Source: JBGSQR01 sp964509295 (GTDB lineage Bacteria > Desulfobacterota > Desulfuromonadia > Geobacterales > Pseudopelobacteraceae). From it: a stretch of 64,000 bases of DNA. This document shows positions 23,802 through 32,671 of the stretch, piece after piece. Each line of letters starts with the position of its first letter. Within the stretch, counting starts at the first letter, position 1. Made by a program: the position numbers and the translations under genes. The DNA lies in contig CAZDWS010000007.1 in NCBI GenBank assembly GCA_964509295.1, positions 62,001 through 126,000 of the forward strand. Direction: 5' to 3'. The notes under the pieces were generated by a model, which saw nothing but the letters and a program-made list of their open reading frames with translations, had not been told where the DNA came from and did no database searches.

Positions 23802-26330
23802 ATGATCGAAGCATACCTTCAACATCAAAGCGAACGCAATAAACAGGGGATACCACCGCTTCCATTAACTGCACAGCAGGCTACAGAACTTTGTAATTTA
23901 TTGGTAAATCCCCCTAAAGGTCAGGAAGAACTTTTACTCAGCCTGATAACAGACCGGGTTTCCCCTGGCGTTGACCCCGCCGCCCAGGTAAAAGCAGCAT
24001 TCCTTTCTGAAATTGTTACTGGCAAAAAGATCTCGCCACTGATCACAGCAAAAAGCGCCATTAAACTGCTTGGTACTATGGTTGGTGGTTATAATATCAC
24101 CCCACTGGTTGTCGCACTGCAGGTTGCCGACCTGGCACAGGAAGCTGCCATTGCTTTGAGCAAAATTACTCTGGTCTATGATGCTTTCGATGAGATCGCC
24201 GCTTTAGCTAAAAATGGCTGCAAACCCGCCCAGACTGTTATAAATTCCTGGGCCGAAGCGGAATGGTTCACCTCGCGTCAGGGAGTAGCAGATAGCTATA
24301 AACTTAAAGTTTACAAAGTTGACGGTGAAATCAACACCGATGACTTTTCTCCCGCAGGTGATGCCTGGAGTCGCCCCGATATTCCTCTACATGCCCTGGC
24401 CATGGGTAAAACCCGCTTTCCAGACGGACTCGCCACCATAGCCCAATATCGCAAGGACGGATTCCAGGTTGCTTTTGTGGGTGATGTAGTCGGAACCGGC
24501 TCATCTCGCAAATCCGCCATTAACAGCGTCCTCTGGGCTATCGGCAACGAAATTCCATATATCCCAAATAAAAAAAGTAATGGCATCATTATTGGTGGCG
24601 CCATTGCCCCGATTTTCTTCAACACCGCCCAGGATTCGGGAGCGCTGCCTATTAAAGCCGACGTCAGTGCCATTAAGACCGGTGATATTATTACCGTCGA
24701 TATTGCAAACGGTAAAATCATGGACGAGTCAGGCTCAATTGTCCTCTCTACCATTAGCCTGTCACCGGCTACATTATCCGACGAGTATAGAGCTGGCGGC
24801 CGCATTCCATTGATCATTGGTCGTGCAGTCACCGACAAAGCCCGTAAATTTTTAGGTCTTCCACCAACAGAACTATTTATTCAGACTGAAAACCCATTAC
24901 AAGCGCCAGGCAAAGGTTTTACGCTCGCACAGAAAATGGTTGGTAAGGCCTGCGGTATGGAGGGCATAACACCGGGTAGCGCCTGTGAACCAACCATGAC
25001 TACAGTTGGCTCGCAAGACACTACCGGTCCCATGACTGCAGATGAACTAACCGAACTGGCCTGCCTCAAGTTCCTGGCCCCCATGTTCATGCAGTCGTTC
25101 TGTCATACCGCAGCCTATCCCAAAGCTTCAGATGTTAAAATGCATAAAACTCTGCCACGCTTCGTTGAAGCAAGGGGTGGGGTGGCCCTCCGCCCTGGTG
25201 ACGGCGTTATTCACTCCTGGCTGAACAGGTTGCTGTTGCCGGACACACTCGGCACTGGTGGCGACTCACATACACGTTTTCCCATCGGTCTCTCATTTCC
25301 TGCAGGGTCAGGTCTAGTCGCATTTGCCGGGGCAATGGGTTTCATGCCGCTGGATATGCCCGAATCCGTACTGGTCAGATTCAAAGGTAAATTCAATCCG
25401 GGCATCACCCTGCGTGACGCCGTCAACGCCATACCGTACTGGGCCATCAAACAGGGACACCTGACCGTACCCAAAAAGAACAAAATTAATATTTTCAACG
25501 GTCGCATTCTGGAAATGGAAGGACTGCCTGATCTCACAGTAGAACAGGCCTTTGAATTAACCGATGCATCAGCCGAGCGCTCCGCCGCTGCCGGATGTAT
25601 CCAGTTGTCAACAGAAACGGTCTCAAAATTCCTCAAATCCAATATAGCCCTCATGCAGCAAATGATCAAAGACGGCTACCAGGATGCACAAAGCCTGGCC
25701 AACAGAATACAGGCAGCTCAAAACTGGCTGAAAAATCCGCAATTGCTGGAAGCCGATAAAAATGCCGAATATGCCGCAGTTATAGAAATCGACTTAAGTG
25801 AAATTACAGAACCTATCCTTGCCTGTCCAAATGACCCGGATGACGTCAAACTTCTGTCGGAAGTGGCCGGCGAATCAATCCAGGATGTATTCCTGGGTTC
25901 CTGTATGACCAATATTGGTCATTATCGCGCCGCCGGAGAACTATGGCGTGGACAGAAAAACAACCCGGAGACCAGAACCTGGATCTGTCCGCCAACCAGA
26001 ATGGATCAGGACCAGCTCAAAGAAGAAGCCTACTTCTCCGTATTCGGCAATTTTGGTGCAAGAATCGAAATAGCAGGTTGTTCGCTTTGCATGGGTAACC
26101 AGGCCAGAGTCCCAAAAGACGGCAATGTTTATTCCACATCAACCCGTAACTTTGATGACCGCATTGGTGACAACACCAGAGTCTATCTCGGATCAGCTGA
26201 ATTGGGCGCAGTAGTGGCACTTTTAGGCAGGCTGCCGCAAACAGAAGAATACCTGCAGATGTATAAAGAGAAGATTGAGCCGAACAAGGTTAAGATTTAT
26301 AAATATCTGCAGTTTGATGAGATGGTGTAG
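23802..26330 (+). CDS. acnB: Aconitate hydratase B
   Basis: 842 residues from the ATG at 23802, behind CTGAGGAGACC. It begins with the HEAT-like AcnB domain (MIEAYLQHQSERNKQGIPPLP), followed by the swivel domain and the catalytic domains. Cluster cysteines are recognisable in FLGSCMTNIGH and GCSLCMGNQ. It interconverts citrate and isocitrate in the TCA cycle and contains a [4Fe-4S] cluster. It lies 43 bases after the MEMO gene. Confidence 0.97.
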   Translation: MIEAYLQHQSERNKQGIPPLPLTAQQATELCNLLVNPPKGQEELLLSLITDRVSPGVDPAAQVKAAFLSEIVTGKKISPLITAKSAIKLLGTMVGGYNITPLVVALQVADLAQEAAIALSKITLVYDAFDEIAALAKNGCKPAQTVINSWAEAEWFTSRQGVADSYKLKVYKVDGEINTDDFSPAGDAWSRPDIPLHALAMGKTRFPDGLATIAQYRKDGFQVAFVGDVVGTGSSRKSAINSVLWAIGNEIPYIPNKKSNGIIIGGAIAPIFFNTAQDSGALPIKADVSAIKTGDIITVDIANGKIMDESGSIVLSTISLSPATLSDEYRAGGRIPLIIGRAVTDKARKFLGLPPTELFIQTENPLQAPGKGFTLAQKMVGKACGMEGITPGSACEPTMTTVGSQDTTGPMTADELTELACLKFLAPMFMQSFCHTAAYPKASDVKMHKTLPRFVEARGGVALRPGDGVIHSWLNRLLLPDTLGTGGDSHTRFPIGLSFPAGSGLVAFAGAMGFMPLDMPESVLVRFKGKFNPGITLRDAVNAIPYWAIKQGHLTVPKKNKINIFNGRILEMEGLPDLTVEQAFELTDASAERSAAAGCIQLSTETVSKFLKSNIALMQQMIKDGYQDAQSLANRIQAAQNWLKNPQLLEADKNAEYAAVIEIDLSEITEPILACPNDPDDVKLLSEVAGESIQDVFLGSCMTNIGHYRAAGELWRGQKNNPETRTWICPPTRMDQDQLKEEAYFSVFGNFGARIEIAGCSLCMGNQARVPKDGNVYSTSTRNFDDRIGDNTRVYLGSAELGAVVALLGRLPQTEEYLQMYKEKIEPNKVKIYKYLQFDEMV

Positions 26331-26733
26331 CAATTATTTGTTTATAATATCAGGTAGTTCAAAAAGCTAAATAATATTATCTAAATGTTTGTTTTATAAT
26401 TAATTTTTGTCGAAAATAATATTATTATAATAATAAAGAATTGAGTTGATTTTTAATAAAGTAATATAGTAGGGATACAGCATAACACTATTTTAAACTT
26501 GTTAAGTTGATAAGTCTCAGAAGTGTGTAATACTAATTGAGTATAAATATTTTTTTCTGATAAATACTTGAATTTACTTATTTACTAGTGTCTTTGCCTT
26601 TTGCAGGGCAATACAAAACAACTATGCGATTTAAATATCTAATTGAAAGAGGGCCACTTCATGGGAGGTGTAAAACTCTAGTTCTATTGGTATTGCAACA
26701 AAATTTTGTATTCCGTGTGAAAGGAGGTTTCTG
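26331..26733 (+). other. 403-base AT-rich intergenic region upstream of the first conduit operon
   Basis: No gene-like reading frame. The first 250 bases are very AT-rich. The last 150 bases are less so and end in AAAGGAGG before the barrel gene. I looked for a GEMM-type cyclic dinucleotide riboswitch, known upstream of Geobacter cytochrome genes, and did not find its conserved core. The length suggests a long leader or several regulator sites. Confidence 0.5.
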
Positions 26734-27951
26734 ATGGCAATAAAAAGAATGTTCTGCTTGCTGACAGGCATATGCATGCTGCTAACATCGGGCGCAGCAT
26801 GGTCGGCGGAAATTCATGGCAGAAGCTCCACCCAGTATCATTGGTTTACCGATTACGTGACCGGCAACAAACAGGCTGAGTTTGGCGAATCCCTCAGTGT
26901 GTCTGTCACAAAAATCGACTCGGCTGGCAAGTTGTCATTACAAGGTTATGGGCGTTTGACGCAGGATATTTTGAACGGCCAGGGTTTAAATGGTCGGCTC
27001 TACTTCCTGTATGCAGACTACAGTAATCTGTATAACAAGGTAGACATTCGTCTCGGTCGCCAGTTTGTCAATTATGCCGCCGGAAGTGCCCTTGTTGACG
27101 GTGGTAAGATTGACCTGAAAAAAGTTGGGCCAGTTAACTTCTCAGTAATGGGCGGTCGCAACGTTATCTTCAATCTGGATGGTGAAGCTTCCACCGGTGA
27201 AGACTTTGTTTGGGGAGTCGCTGCAAATCTGGCAGACTTCAAAAACACTGATGCAGAGTTGAGTTATTTCATGAAGCTGGATCAAGCTGGAATCGCCCGT
27301 GACCAGTTTGGCGCATCCTTCAAGCAGTACCTGCTTAACTCATTGAAAGTTTATGTCAATGCACGCTTTGATATGACAAGTGAGAGCTTTAGTGAAGGTC
27401 TGGTCGGAGTTAAATACTATCCTACCTCGGATCTGGTTTTTACAGGTGAGTGGTATCAGAGCTATCCTATCTTTGATAACTCATCCATTTATTCCGTATT
27501 TGCTGTCAATCGTTATCAGGAAGGTGTTTTCCGCGCCGACTACACAATCAATGATAAGATCAGTGTAAATGCAGGCTATAGTAGACAGTTTTATGTCGAC
27601 GATGCCGATAGTGCTGATGTTTATGAAATTGGTACCAGAATCCGTCCAATTGAGAAACTCCAGGTGAATTTGAATTATGATTATCGTAACGGTTTTGGTA
27701 GCACTTTAAATGGTGGCGCAATCGAGGCAATTTATGAGCCGATTAAGCCGCTTGAAGTATCCGGCGGTATTCACTATGACGTATATGAGCGTGACCGCGT
27801 CACAGGCCGTGAAACAGCCCGTAAATACTGGCTTGGAAGTAGATACAAAATCAATAAAAGCATGAGTGCATCCATCCGGATCGAGGATAATGTCAATCGA
27901 CAATATTCCAGCGACTGGTCTGGGCGACTGGTTTTCAATTACAACTTCTAA
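26734..27951 (+). CDS. Outer-membrane beta-barrel of porin-cytochrome conduit 1
   Basis: 405 residues with a signal peptide (cleavage near AAWSA-EIHG). The remainder alternates polar and hydrophobic residues in many strands and ends with the outer-membrane signature FNYNF. It is followed by an octaheme and a dodecaheme cytochrome, the order ombB-omaB-omcB known in Geobacter. It should form the pore through which the periplasmic cytochrome contacts the outer one. Its sequence does not identify a closer family. AAAGGAGG precedes the start. Confidence 0.8.
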   Translation: MAIKRMFCLLTGICMLLTSGAAWSAEIHGRSSTQYHWFTDYVTGNKQAEFGESLSVSVTKIDSAGKLSLQGYGRLTQDILNGQGLNGRLYFLYADYSNLYNKVDIRLGRQFVNYAAGSALVDGGKIDLKKVGPVNFSVMGGRNVIFNLDGEASTGEDFVWGVAANLADFKNTDAELSYFMKLDQAGIARDQFGASFKQYLLNSLKVYVNARFDMTSESFSEGLVGVKYYPTSDLVFTGEWYQSYPIFDNSSIYSVFAVNRYQEGVFRADYTINDKISVNAGYSRQFYVDDADSADVYEIGTRIRPIEKLQVNLNYDYRNGFGSTLNGGAIEAIYEPIKPLEVSGGIHYDVYERDRVTGRETARKYWLGSRYKINKSMSASIRIEDNVNRQYSSDWSGRLVFNYNF

Positions 27952-27965
27952 GAAAGGAGGCTAGC

Positions 27966-28664
27966 ATGAAAAAAATTCTTTTTGTTTTTGCAATACTTGG
28001 CTTTGGACTGATCTGCCTCCAGCAGAAGTCGTATGCTGAAAAGAAGACCGCCCATGCCGAATACAAAGATACGGCTATCAGGGAATGTAATTCCTGTCAT
28101 AAATCCGAAGGCGTTGCACCGAACCATGATGCAGATTTTGTACGCAGTCATCGTGTTTTAGCCAGTAAGTCCGGCAACAACTGTAGTCAGTGCCACGATC
28201 AGAAGTGGTGTCTTGACTGCCATCAAGGCGGCGATACCGCTGATAACCTTACTAAAAGCAAATTTGGCCGCGATAGTAAGCCCAAGAGTCATCGCAGTGA
28301 CTTTGTTTCCATTCACCCAATTAAAGCACAGGACAATCCTCAACAATGTTATCGCTGTCATGATGCAGTGGCATTCTGTAATTCCTGCCACAGTCGTTTT
28401 CCAAAGGGTAACTTGCGTATCAAGTCCCACATGATGTCGGGTGCAAACGGTCAGGCTTATTCCTTTGCAACTGGCGAGCATGCTTCTGAAGCTCGCAGGA
28501 ACTTGCAATCATGTCAGACTTGCCATCCAGAAGGTGACGTTTGTATTCAGTGCCATTCCAGTGGCAAGACCAGACCACATCCGCGTAACTGGAAGTCAGG
28601 TAATATTAAAGATAAAACCAATGCTAAAATGTGTCTGAAGTGTCATATTCCGGGTACTTATTAA
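27966..28664 (+). CDS. Periplasmic octaheme cytochrome c of conduit 1 (OmaB-like)
   Basis: 232 residues with a signal peptide (to about YAEKK). Eight CxxCH motifs: CNSCH, CSQCH, CLDCH, CYRCH, CNSCH, CQTCH, CIQCH, CLKCH. Eight hemes and the position between barrel and dodecaheme genes match OmaB-type proteins. It is expected to receive electrons from periplasmic cytochromes and pass them through the barrel. It starts 14 bases after the barrel stop with AAAGGAGG. Confidence 0.9.
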   Translation: MKKILFVFAILGFGLICLQQKSYAEKKTAHAEYKDTAIRECNSCHKSEGVAPNHDADFVRSHRVLASKSGNNCSQCHDQKWCLDCHQGGDTADNLTKSKFGRDSKPKSHRSDFVSIHPIKAQDNPQQCYRCHDAVAFCNSCHSRFPKGNLRIKSHMMSGANGQAYSFATGEHASEARRNLQSCQTCHPEGDVCIQCHSSGKTRPHPRNWKSGNIKDKTNAKMCLKCHIPGTY

Positions 28665-28697
28665 CAACATCAGTTCACTCTAACAAGGAGGAAAAGT

Positions 28698-31127
28698 ATG
28701 AGTATTAAAAAGCTGAGTTTTATGCTGATGGTTGTGACTTCTTTGGCTGCGTTTATGTACGGCTGCGGGACGTCCAGCAAGGACAGTGCAATATCGGGCA
28801 GCTCTGTTGCCCTGGTAGGTGACACATCCTGTATTCAGTGCCATTCAGCAACTGCAGACCCACTGACAGGTGAGACTTTTGTCACCCAGTATCAGCGGTC
28901 ACTGCATGCTGAAATAGGCTGTGAAAGTTGTCACGGTGGCGGCGCCCAACACAACGGCATCGGCCCATTCCCGGTTACCTTGAACAGCGGTATCAGCGAT
29001 GCTGCCAAGGCAGCACGTTGCGCCCAGTGTCATGATGGCGTAACCACCTATCAAGGTAAGATAGCGCCTCTGAGTAGCTCGCCGAATTTTTCGAACGGCA
29101 ATCATGGCAACCCTTTCAGCGCTGAAGAAGCCCATGAAGCCAAATGTGCTCGTTGTCACTCCCATGAAGGCGCAATTCTTTATGGAAAAGATGGATTTAC
29201 TGGTGATAGGGTAGTCTTAGACAATACTGCATATCAACCCGTATTGGCACGTGATCCGGAAACATTCAATACGATCAAGTGCGCAACCTGTCATGAGCAT
29301 GGTGCAAATCTGCGTCAGACAAAAACAAGAGATGCAGCTGGCAACATCGTGACCTGGGATCCAAACAAGAATAAGGTTACTGATCAATATGATGTTTGCA
29401 CCAGCTGTCACACTATGGAAGTAACCAACCCTAATGATGCGACTAAATCACGCATTATTGGTAGTGGCAATATTTTACAAGTTTACAGCAGTAGTTCTGT
29501 ACAATCCGGAGTAACTGGATTCAAGAATGTGTCTACAGCCGCCTATTACCATAATACATCATGGTATCGTACTTTGCCTTCAACTCACTATGACCAGCCA
29601 GAATCTAGAACAACAGCTAGTGGTACTGTGATTGAGGGTTATGTTGTTCGTAAGAATACTAAAAACCCATGTTTTGATTGCCATGGTCACGAATTCAAGA
29701 CCAACACACGCAGGGTTGACCCTTCTGCTTCAGCAACTGTAAAAACACGCGAAAATACAACTTACATTGATTGGGCCGAATCTGCCCATGCTGGTAAGCT
29801 TCTTAAGCAGAAAGTAGCTGCAGCAGCAGCTAATATTCCTAATCCTGCACTTACAGGGGCGGCCCGTGATACTGCAAGAAGGGCTCAAGTTGACGCTGTA
29901 ATAAAAGCTGGCGTAACTGATGCAATTGGTCCAGGTTGGACTCATTATAACTGGGATCAGACCACTGGTACCGGTAACAGGGCTTCTTGCCAGCGTTGCC
30001 ACACCTCAACCGGCGCGTCTAATTTTATGAAGAATCCAGCTGGATACAACTCAGCAAACAATTCTTTCAGTCACCTTGCTGGCTGGACAGCAGCAGCAGG
30101 TTCAAACCAGAATGAGCTGCTCTACTGCTGGGGCTGTCACAGCAACGCAGGTACTGGCAAACTTTATGAACCAGGTGCACGTACCGAGACCTATTCAGCT
30201 GTTGTTGCTTCTGCAACTTCAACTACCGGTACTGTAGCAACAGTTGCCTATCCAGACATCAAAGGCTCCAACGTTTGTATGACCTGCCATGTTGGGCGCG
30301 AAGTTGGACAAAATATCAAGAACATTACTGATTCAGATGGCGTTCTTGGCTTCGTTAATTCACACTATCTGGCAGCTGGAGCAACTCTTTTCGGACAGTC
30401 CGGTTATACCTATACCGGCATGAGCTATACTGCACCAACTTTCTTTGCACATGACAAGATCGGGACTGCAGCTGCTCCTGGTACTGGCACCAATGGCCCA
30501 TGCGTCAGCTGCCATATGACCAGTCCTAAAAAGCACATCTTCACCAATGTAAGCACAAGCACTGCCGGAGTAATAGGTAAAATCACCAGTACTTCTTGTG
30601 TATCCTGTCATACCGGTGGATTTGCACTGACAGCTGCTTCACTCGAAGCAGAGCATGAGGAATACAAGGCAGCTCTTGAAGGGCTCAAGGGAGCGCTTGC
30701 TGCCAAAGGCATTTTCTTCGGAGAGTCTCATCCTTACTTCTTCACTGCACCGTATAACCCTGCTTATGTTGAAGTCGGAAATTGTACAACGAATCTTCCT
30801 GTCTTTAACTGGAATTATGGTGGCACATACACCTATGTATGGGATGCCACTGCTAAAAACTGTACAACTGCTGGCAGCATAGGAACGCCAGGTACAGCTA
30901 GCACATTCAAGGATGTTATGGGTGCTGCTTTCAACCTGAATCTGTTGCTTCATGATCCAGGCGGATATGCACACAACCGCTTCTATGCCAAGCGGTTGAT
31001 CTGGGATTCCATTGACTATATTGATGATGGTCTTCTGAATAACTCGGTGCCTGCAGAGTTGGCACTCAGATTAGCCGGTCAGACATTGACCGATGCCCAG
31101 ACTTATCTGGGTGCAACCCGTCCGTAA
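28698..31127 (+). CDS. Outer-surface dodecaheme lipoprotein cytochrome of conduit 1 (OmcB-like)
   Basis: 809 residues. Signal peptide with a lipobox (FMYGC, Cys near residue 23), then twelve CxxCH motifs: CIQCH, CESCH, CAQCH, CARCH, CATCH, CTSCH, CFDCH, CQRCH, CWGCH, CMTCH, CVSCH, CVSCH. Twelve hemes in a lipoprotein of this size fit OmcB. The last 170 residues have no heme motif. It should accept electrons through the barrel and reduce Fe(III) or other extracellular acceptors. GGAGG lies before the ATG. Confidence 0.9.
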   Translation: MSIKKLSFMLMVVTSLAAFMYGCGTSSKDSAISGSSVALVGDTSCIQCHSATADPLTGETFVTQYQRSLHAEIGCESCHGGGAQHNGIGPFPVTLNSGISDAAKAARCAQCHDGVTTYQGKIAPLSSSPNFSNGNHGNPFSAEEAHEAKCARCHSHEGAILYGKDGFTGDRVVLDNTAYQPVLARDPETFNTIKCATCHEHGANLRQTKTRDAAGNIVTWDPNKNKVTDQYDVCTSCHTMEVTNPNDATKSRIIGSGNILQVYSSSSVQSGVTGFKNVSTAAYYHNTSWYRTLPSTHYDQPESRTTASGTVIEGYVVRKNTKNPCFDCHGHEFKTNTRRVDPSASATVKTRENTTYIDWAESAHAGKLLKQKVAAAAANIPNPALTGAARDTARRAQVDAVIKAGVTDAIGPGWTHYNWDQTTGTGNRASCQRCHTSTGASNFMKNPAGYNSANNSFSHLAGWTAAAGSNQNELLYCWGCHSNAGTGKLYEPGARTETYSAVVASATSTTGTVATVAYPDIKGSNVCMTCHVGREVGQNIKNITDSDGVLGFVNSHYLAAGATLFGQSGYTYTGMSYTAPTFFAHDKIGTAAAPGTGTNGPCVSCHMTSPKKHIFTNVSTSTAGVIGKITSTSCVSCHTGGFALTAASLEAEHEEYKAALEGLKGALAAKGIFFGESHPYFFTAPYNPAYVEVGNCTTNLPVFNWNYGGTYTYVWDATAKNCTTAGSIGTPGTASTFKDVMGAAFNLNLLLHDPGGYAHNRFYAKRLIWDSIDYIDDGLLNNSVPAELALRLAGQTLTDAQTYLGATRP

Positions 31128-31143
31128 TTAGGTTTAATAAATT

Positions 31144-31169
31144 TGTGGGGCGGAGTAATCCGTCCCACA
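31144..31169 (+). terminator. First hairpin after conduit 1
   Basis: TGTGGGGCGGA and TCCGTCCCACA pair around GTAA with one G-T wobble, 17 bases after the cytochrome stop. No T-run follows, so it may protect mRNA rather than terminate. Confidence 0.5.
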
Positions 31170-31194
31170 AAACGGACAAATCAAAAATTTAAAT

Positions 31195-31221
31195 CAAAAG
31201 CCCCGTTCTACGGGGCTTTTG
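31195..31221 (+). terminator. Terminator of conduit 1 operon
   Basis: CAAAAGCCCCG and CGGGGCTTTTG form a perfect 11-base stem around TTCTA, with a T-rich tail. Confidence 0.85.
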
Positions 31222-31274
31222 TTGTATGTAGGCAAAACTATCCAGCTGTTTACAGTTCATGTTATAATTAAAAA

Positions 31275-32411
31275 ATGCGATCATTTAGAAGAAAATTACT
31301 GATTGGCTCATGCCTGTTTGTTTCATTTGCAGTGCATCTGATGTTTCTTTCTGCATTCGGGAAACTTGGTGCGTTGGATTTCGGAAAGCCGGTTAGCTCC
31401 GTGCAACATGTTGAAGTTGACCTGAAATCAATAGCCCAACCGCCAAACAAGTTTACAAAAATTAAGCCTCAAAATCCTGCTGTGATGCCTCAATCAAACA
31501 AAGTAACTGAAAGTTCTCCACAATCAGTCCCAAAACCATTCATACCTGCCAAAACTGCTACTGCTATATCTGCCACCGAACCTGAAATTACAAGAAATAC
31601 TACTGAACAACCGGCTAAAATAAGCACAAACATTTCTGAGAAGAGTTGGGCTGATGAAATTAAAACTACCAAACCAGTACAAAAGGCAGTCTTAGCTCCC
31701 GATCCACCACTACGATCTACTGGCGAGTTTTTGGGAAGCCATCACGAGAAGCTTGTGTATCGAGTCAGTCTTTTGGGGATGCCGGTAGGAAGTGCAGAGC
31801 TTGAAGCAAAAAATGTCAATGGAGAGGTCTGGATTACTTTGAGAGTAAAATCCGATCTTGCTTTATCAACTATCTATCCGGTTGATGACCTGATTGAAAC
31901 GCGACATATTCACGGGAACTATATTCTGACCAGGATTCGTCAGCAGGAAGGATTCTTTCGTGGTGATCGTGGGTTTACACTTTTTTTACGAGATAAGAAT
32001 GTGTTCTGGATCGACAGGCTGACAAATCGCAGTGTTAAGGAATCACTGCCAAATTCTGATGTGGTAGACATTCTTTCAGGGCTTTACTTCCTGCGTAATC
32101 GTGAATTAAAAATTGGGGCTAAAGAGTTGCTTCATATATATGACAGTGATACTTACTCCGAAGTTCCTGTTGACGTGATCCGTAAGGAGAATGTAACACT
32201 TCCTGCTTTTCGTAATGTGGATGCTGTTTTGATTCAACCGCAATTGAAATCCGAAGGAATTTTTAAACGAAACGGCGATATTCTGATCTGGCTAAGTGAT
32301 GATCAGTATAAAGTTCCTGTCAAAGTTGTAACATCAATTGCCCTTGGGCGTGTGACTGCCGAACTTGTTTCTGCTGAAACTAATCCGGTAGATAATAGTG
32401 TTGTTAAATAG
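31275..32411 (+). CDS. DUF3108 protein with TonB-like N-terminus
   Basis: 378 residues. A basic start and one membrane helix (CLFVSFAVHLMFLSAFG) are followed by VEVDLKS and a Pro/Lys/Thr-rich linker to about residue 150, the layout of a TonB-type periplasmic spanner. Residues about 155-370 match DUF3108 (HEKLVYRVSLLGMPVGSAEL, DDLIETRHIHGNYI, DILSGLYFLRNREL). DUF3108 function is unknown; periplasmic or outer-membrane-facing action is inferred. It stands between two conduit operons and has its own terminator upstream. Confidence 0.8.
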   Translation: MRSFRRKLLIGSCLFVSFAVHLMFLSAFGKLGALDFGKPVSSVQHVEVDLKSIAQPPNKFTKIKPQNPAVMPQSNKVTESSPQSVPKPFIPAKTATAISATEPEITRNTTEQPAKISTNISEKSWADEIKTTKPVQKAVLAPDPPLRSTGEFLGSHHEKLVYRVSLLGMPVGSAELEAKNVNGEVWITLRVKSDLALSTIYPVDDLIETRHIHGNYILTRIRQQEGFFRGDRGFTLFLRDKNVFWIDRLTNRSVKESLPNSDVVDILSGLYFLRNRELKIGAKELLHIYDSDTYSEVPVDVIRKENVTLPAFRNVDAVLIQPQLKSEGIFKRNGDILIWLSDDQYKVPVKVVTSIALGRVTAELVSAETNPVDNSVVK

Positions 32412-32671
32412 TTTTTAAATTAAAACCTGATTAGCGGAAAATTGGTACTAATCGGAAATTATAATATTCATTTAGTGCCAACTTTTCAAACAGTGGTATA
32501 GTTTTAATCAATAATTTATATGAACACTATTTTTATTTGGCATATTGAATCTAATTCTGGTAACTTAAAAGGACCTTTTTGGTCTGTTGCTTGTGTTGTG
32601 GCTTGGCATGTGATATCAAGGACTTGTTGACTATTTAAGTCGTAAATAATAATCATGACAGGAGCGTAACT

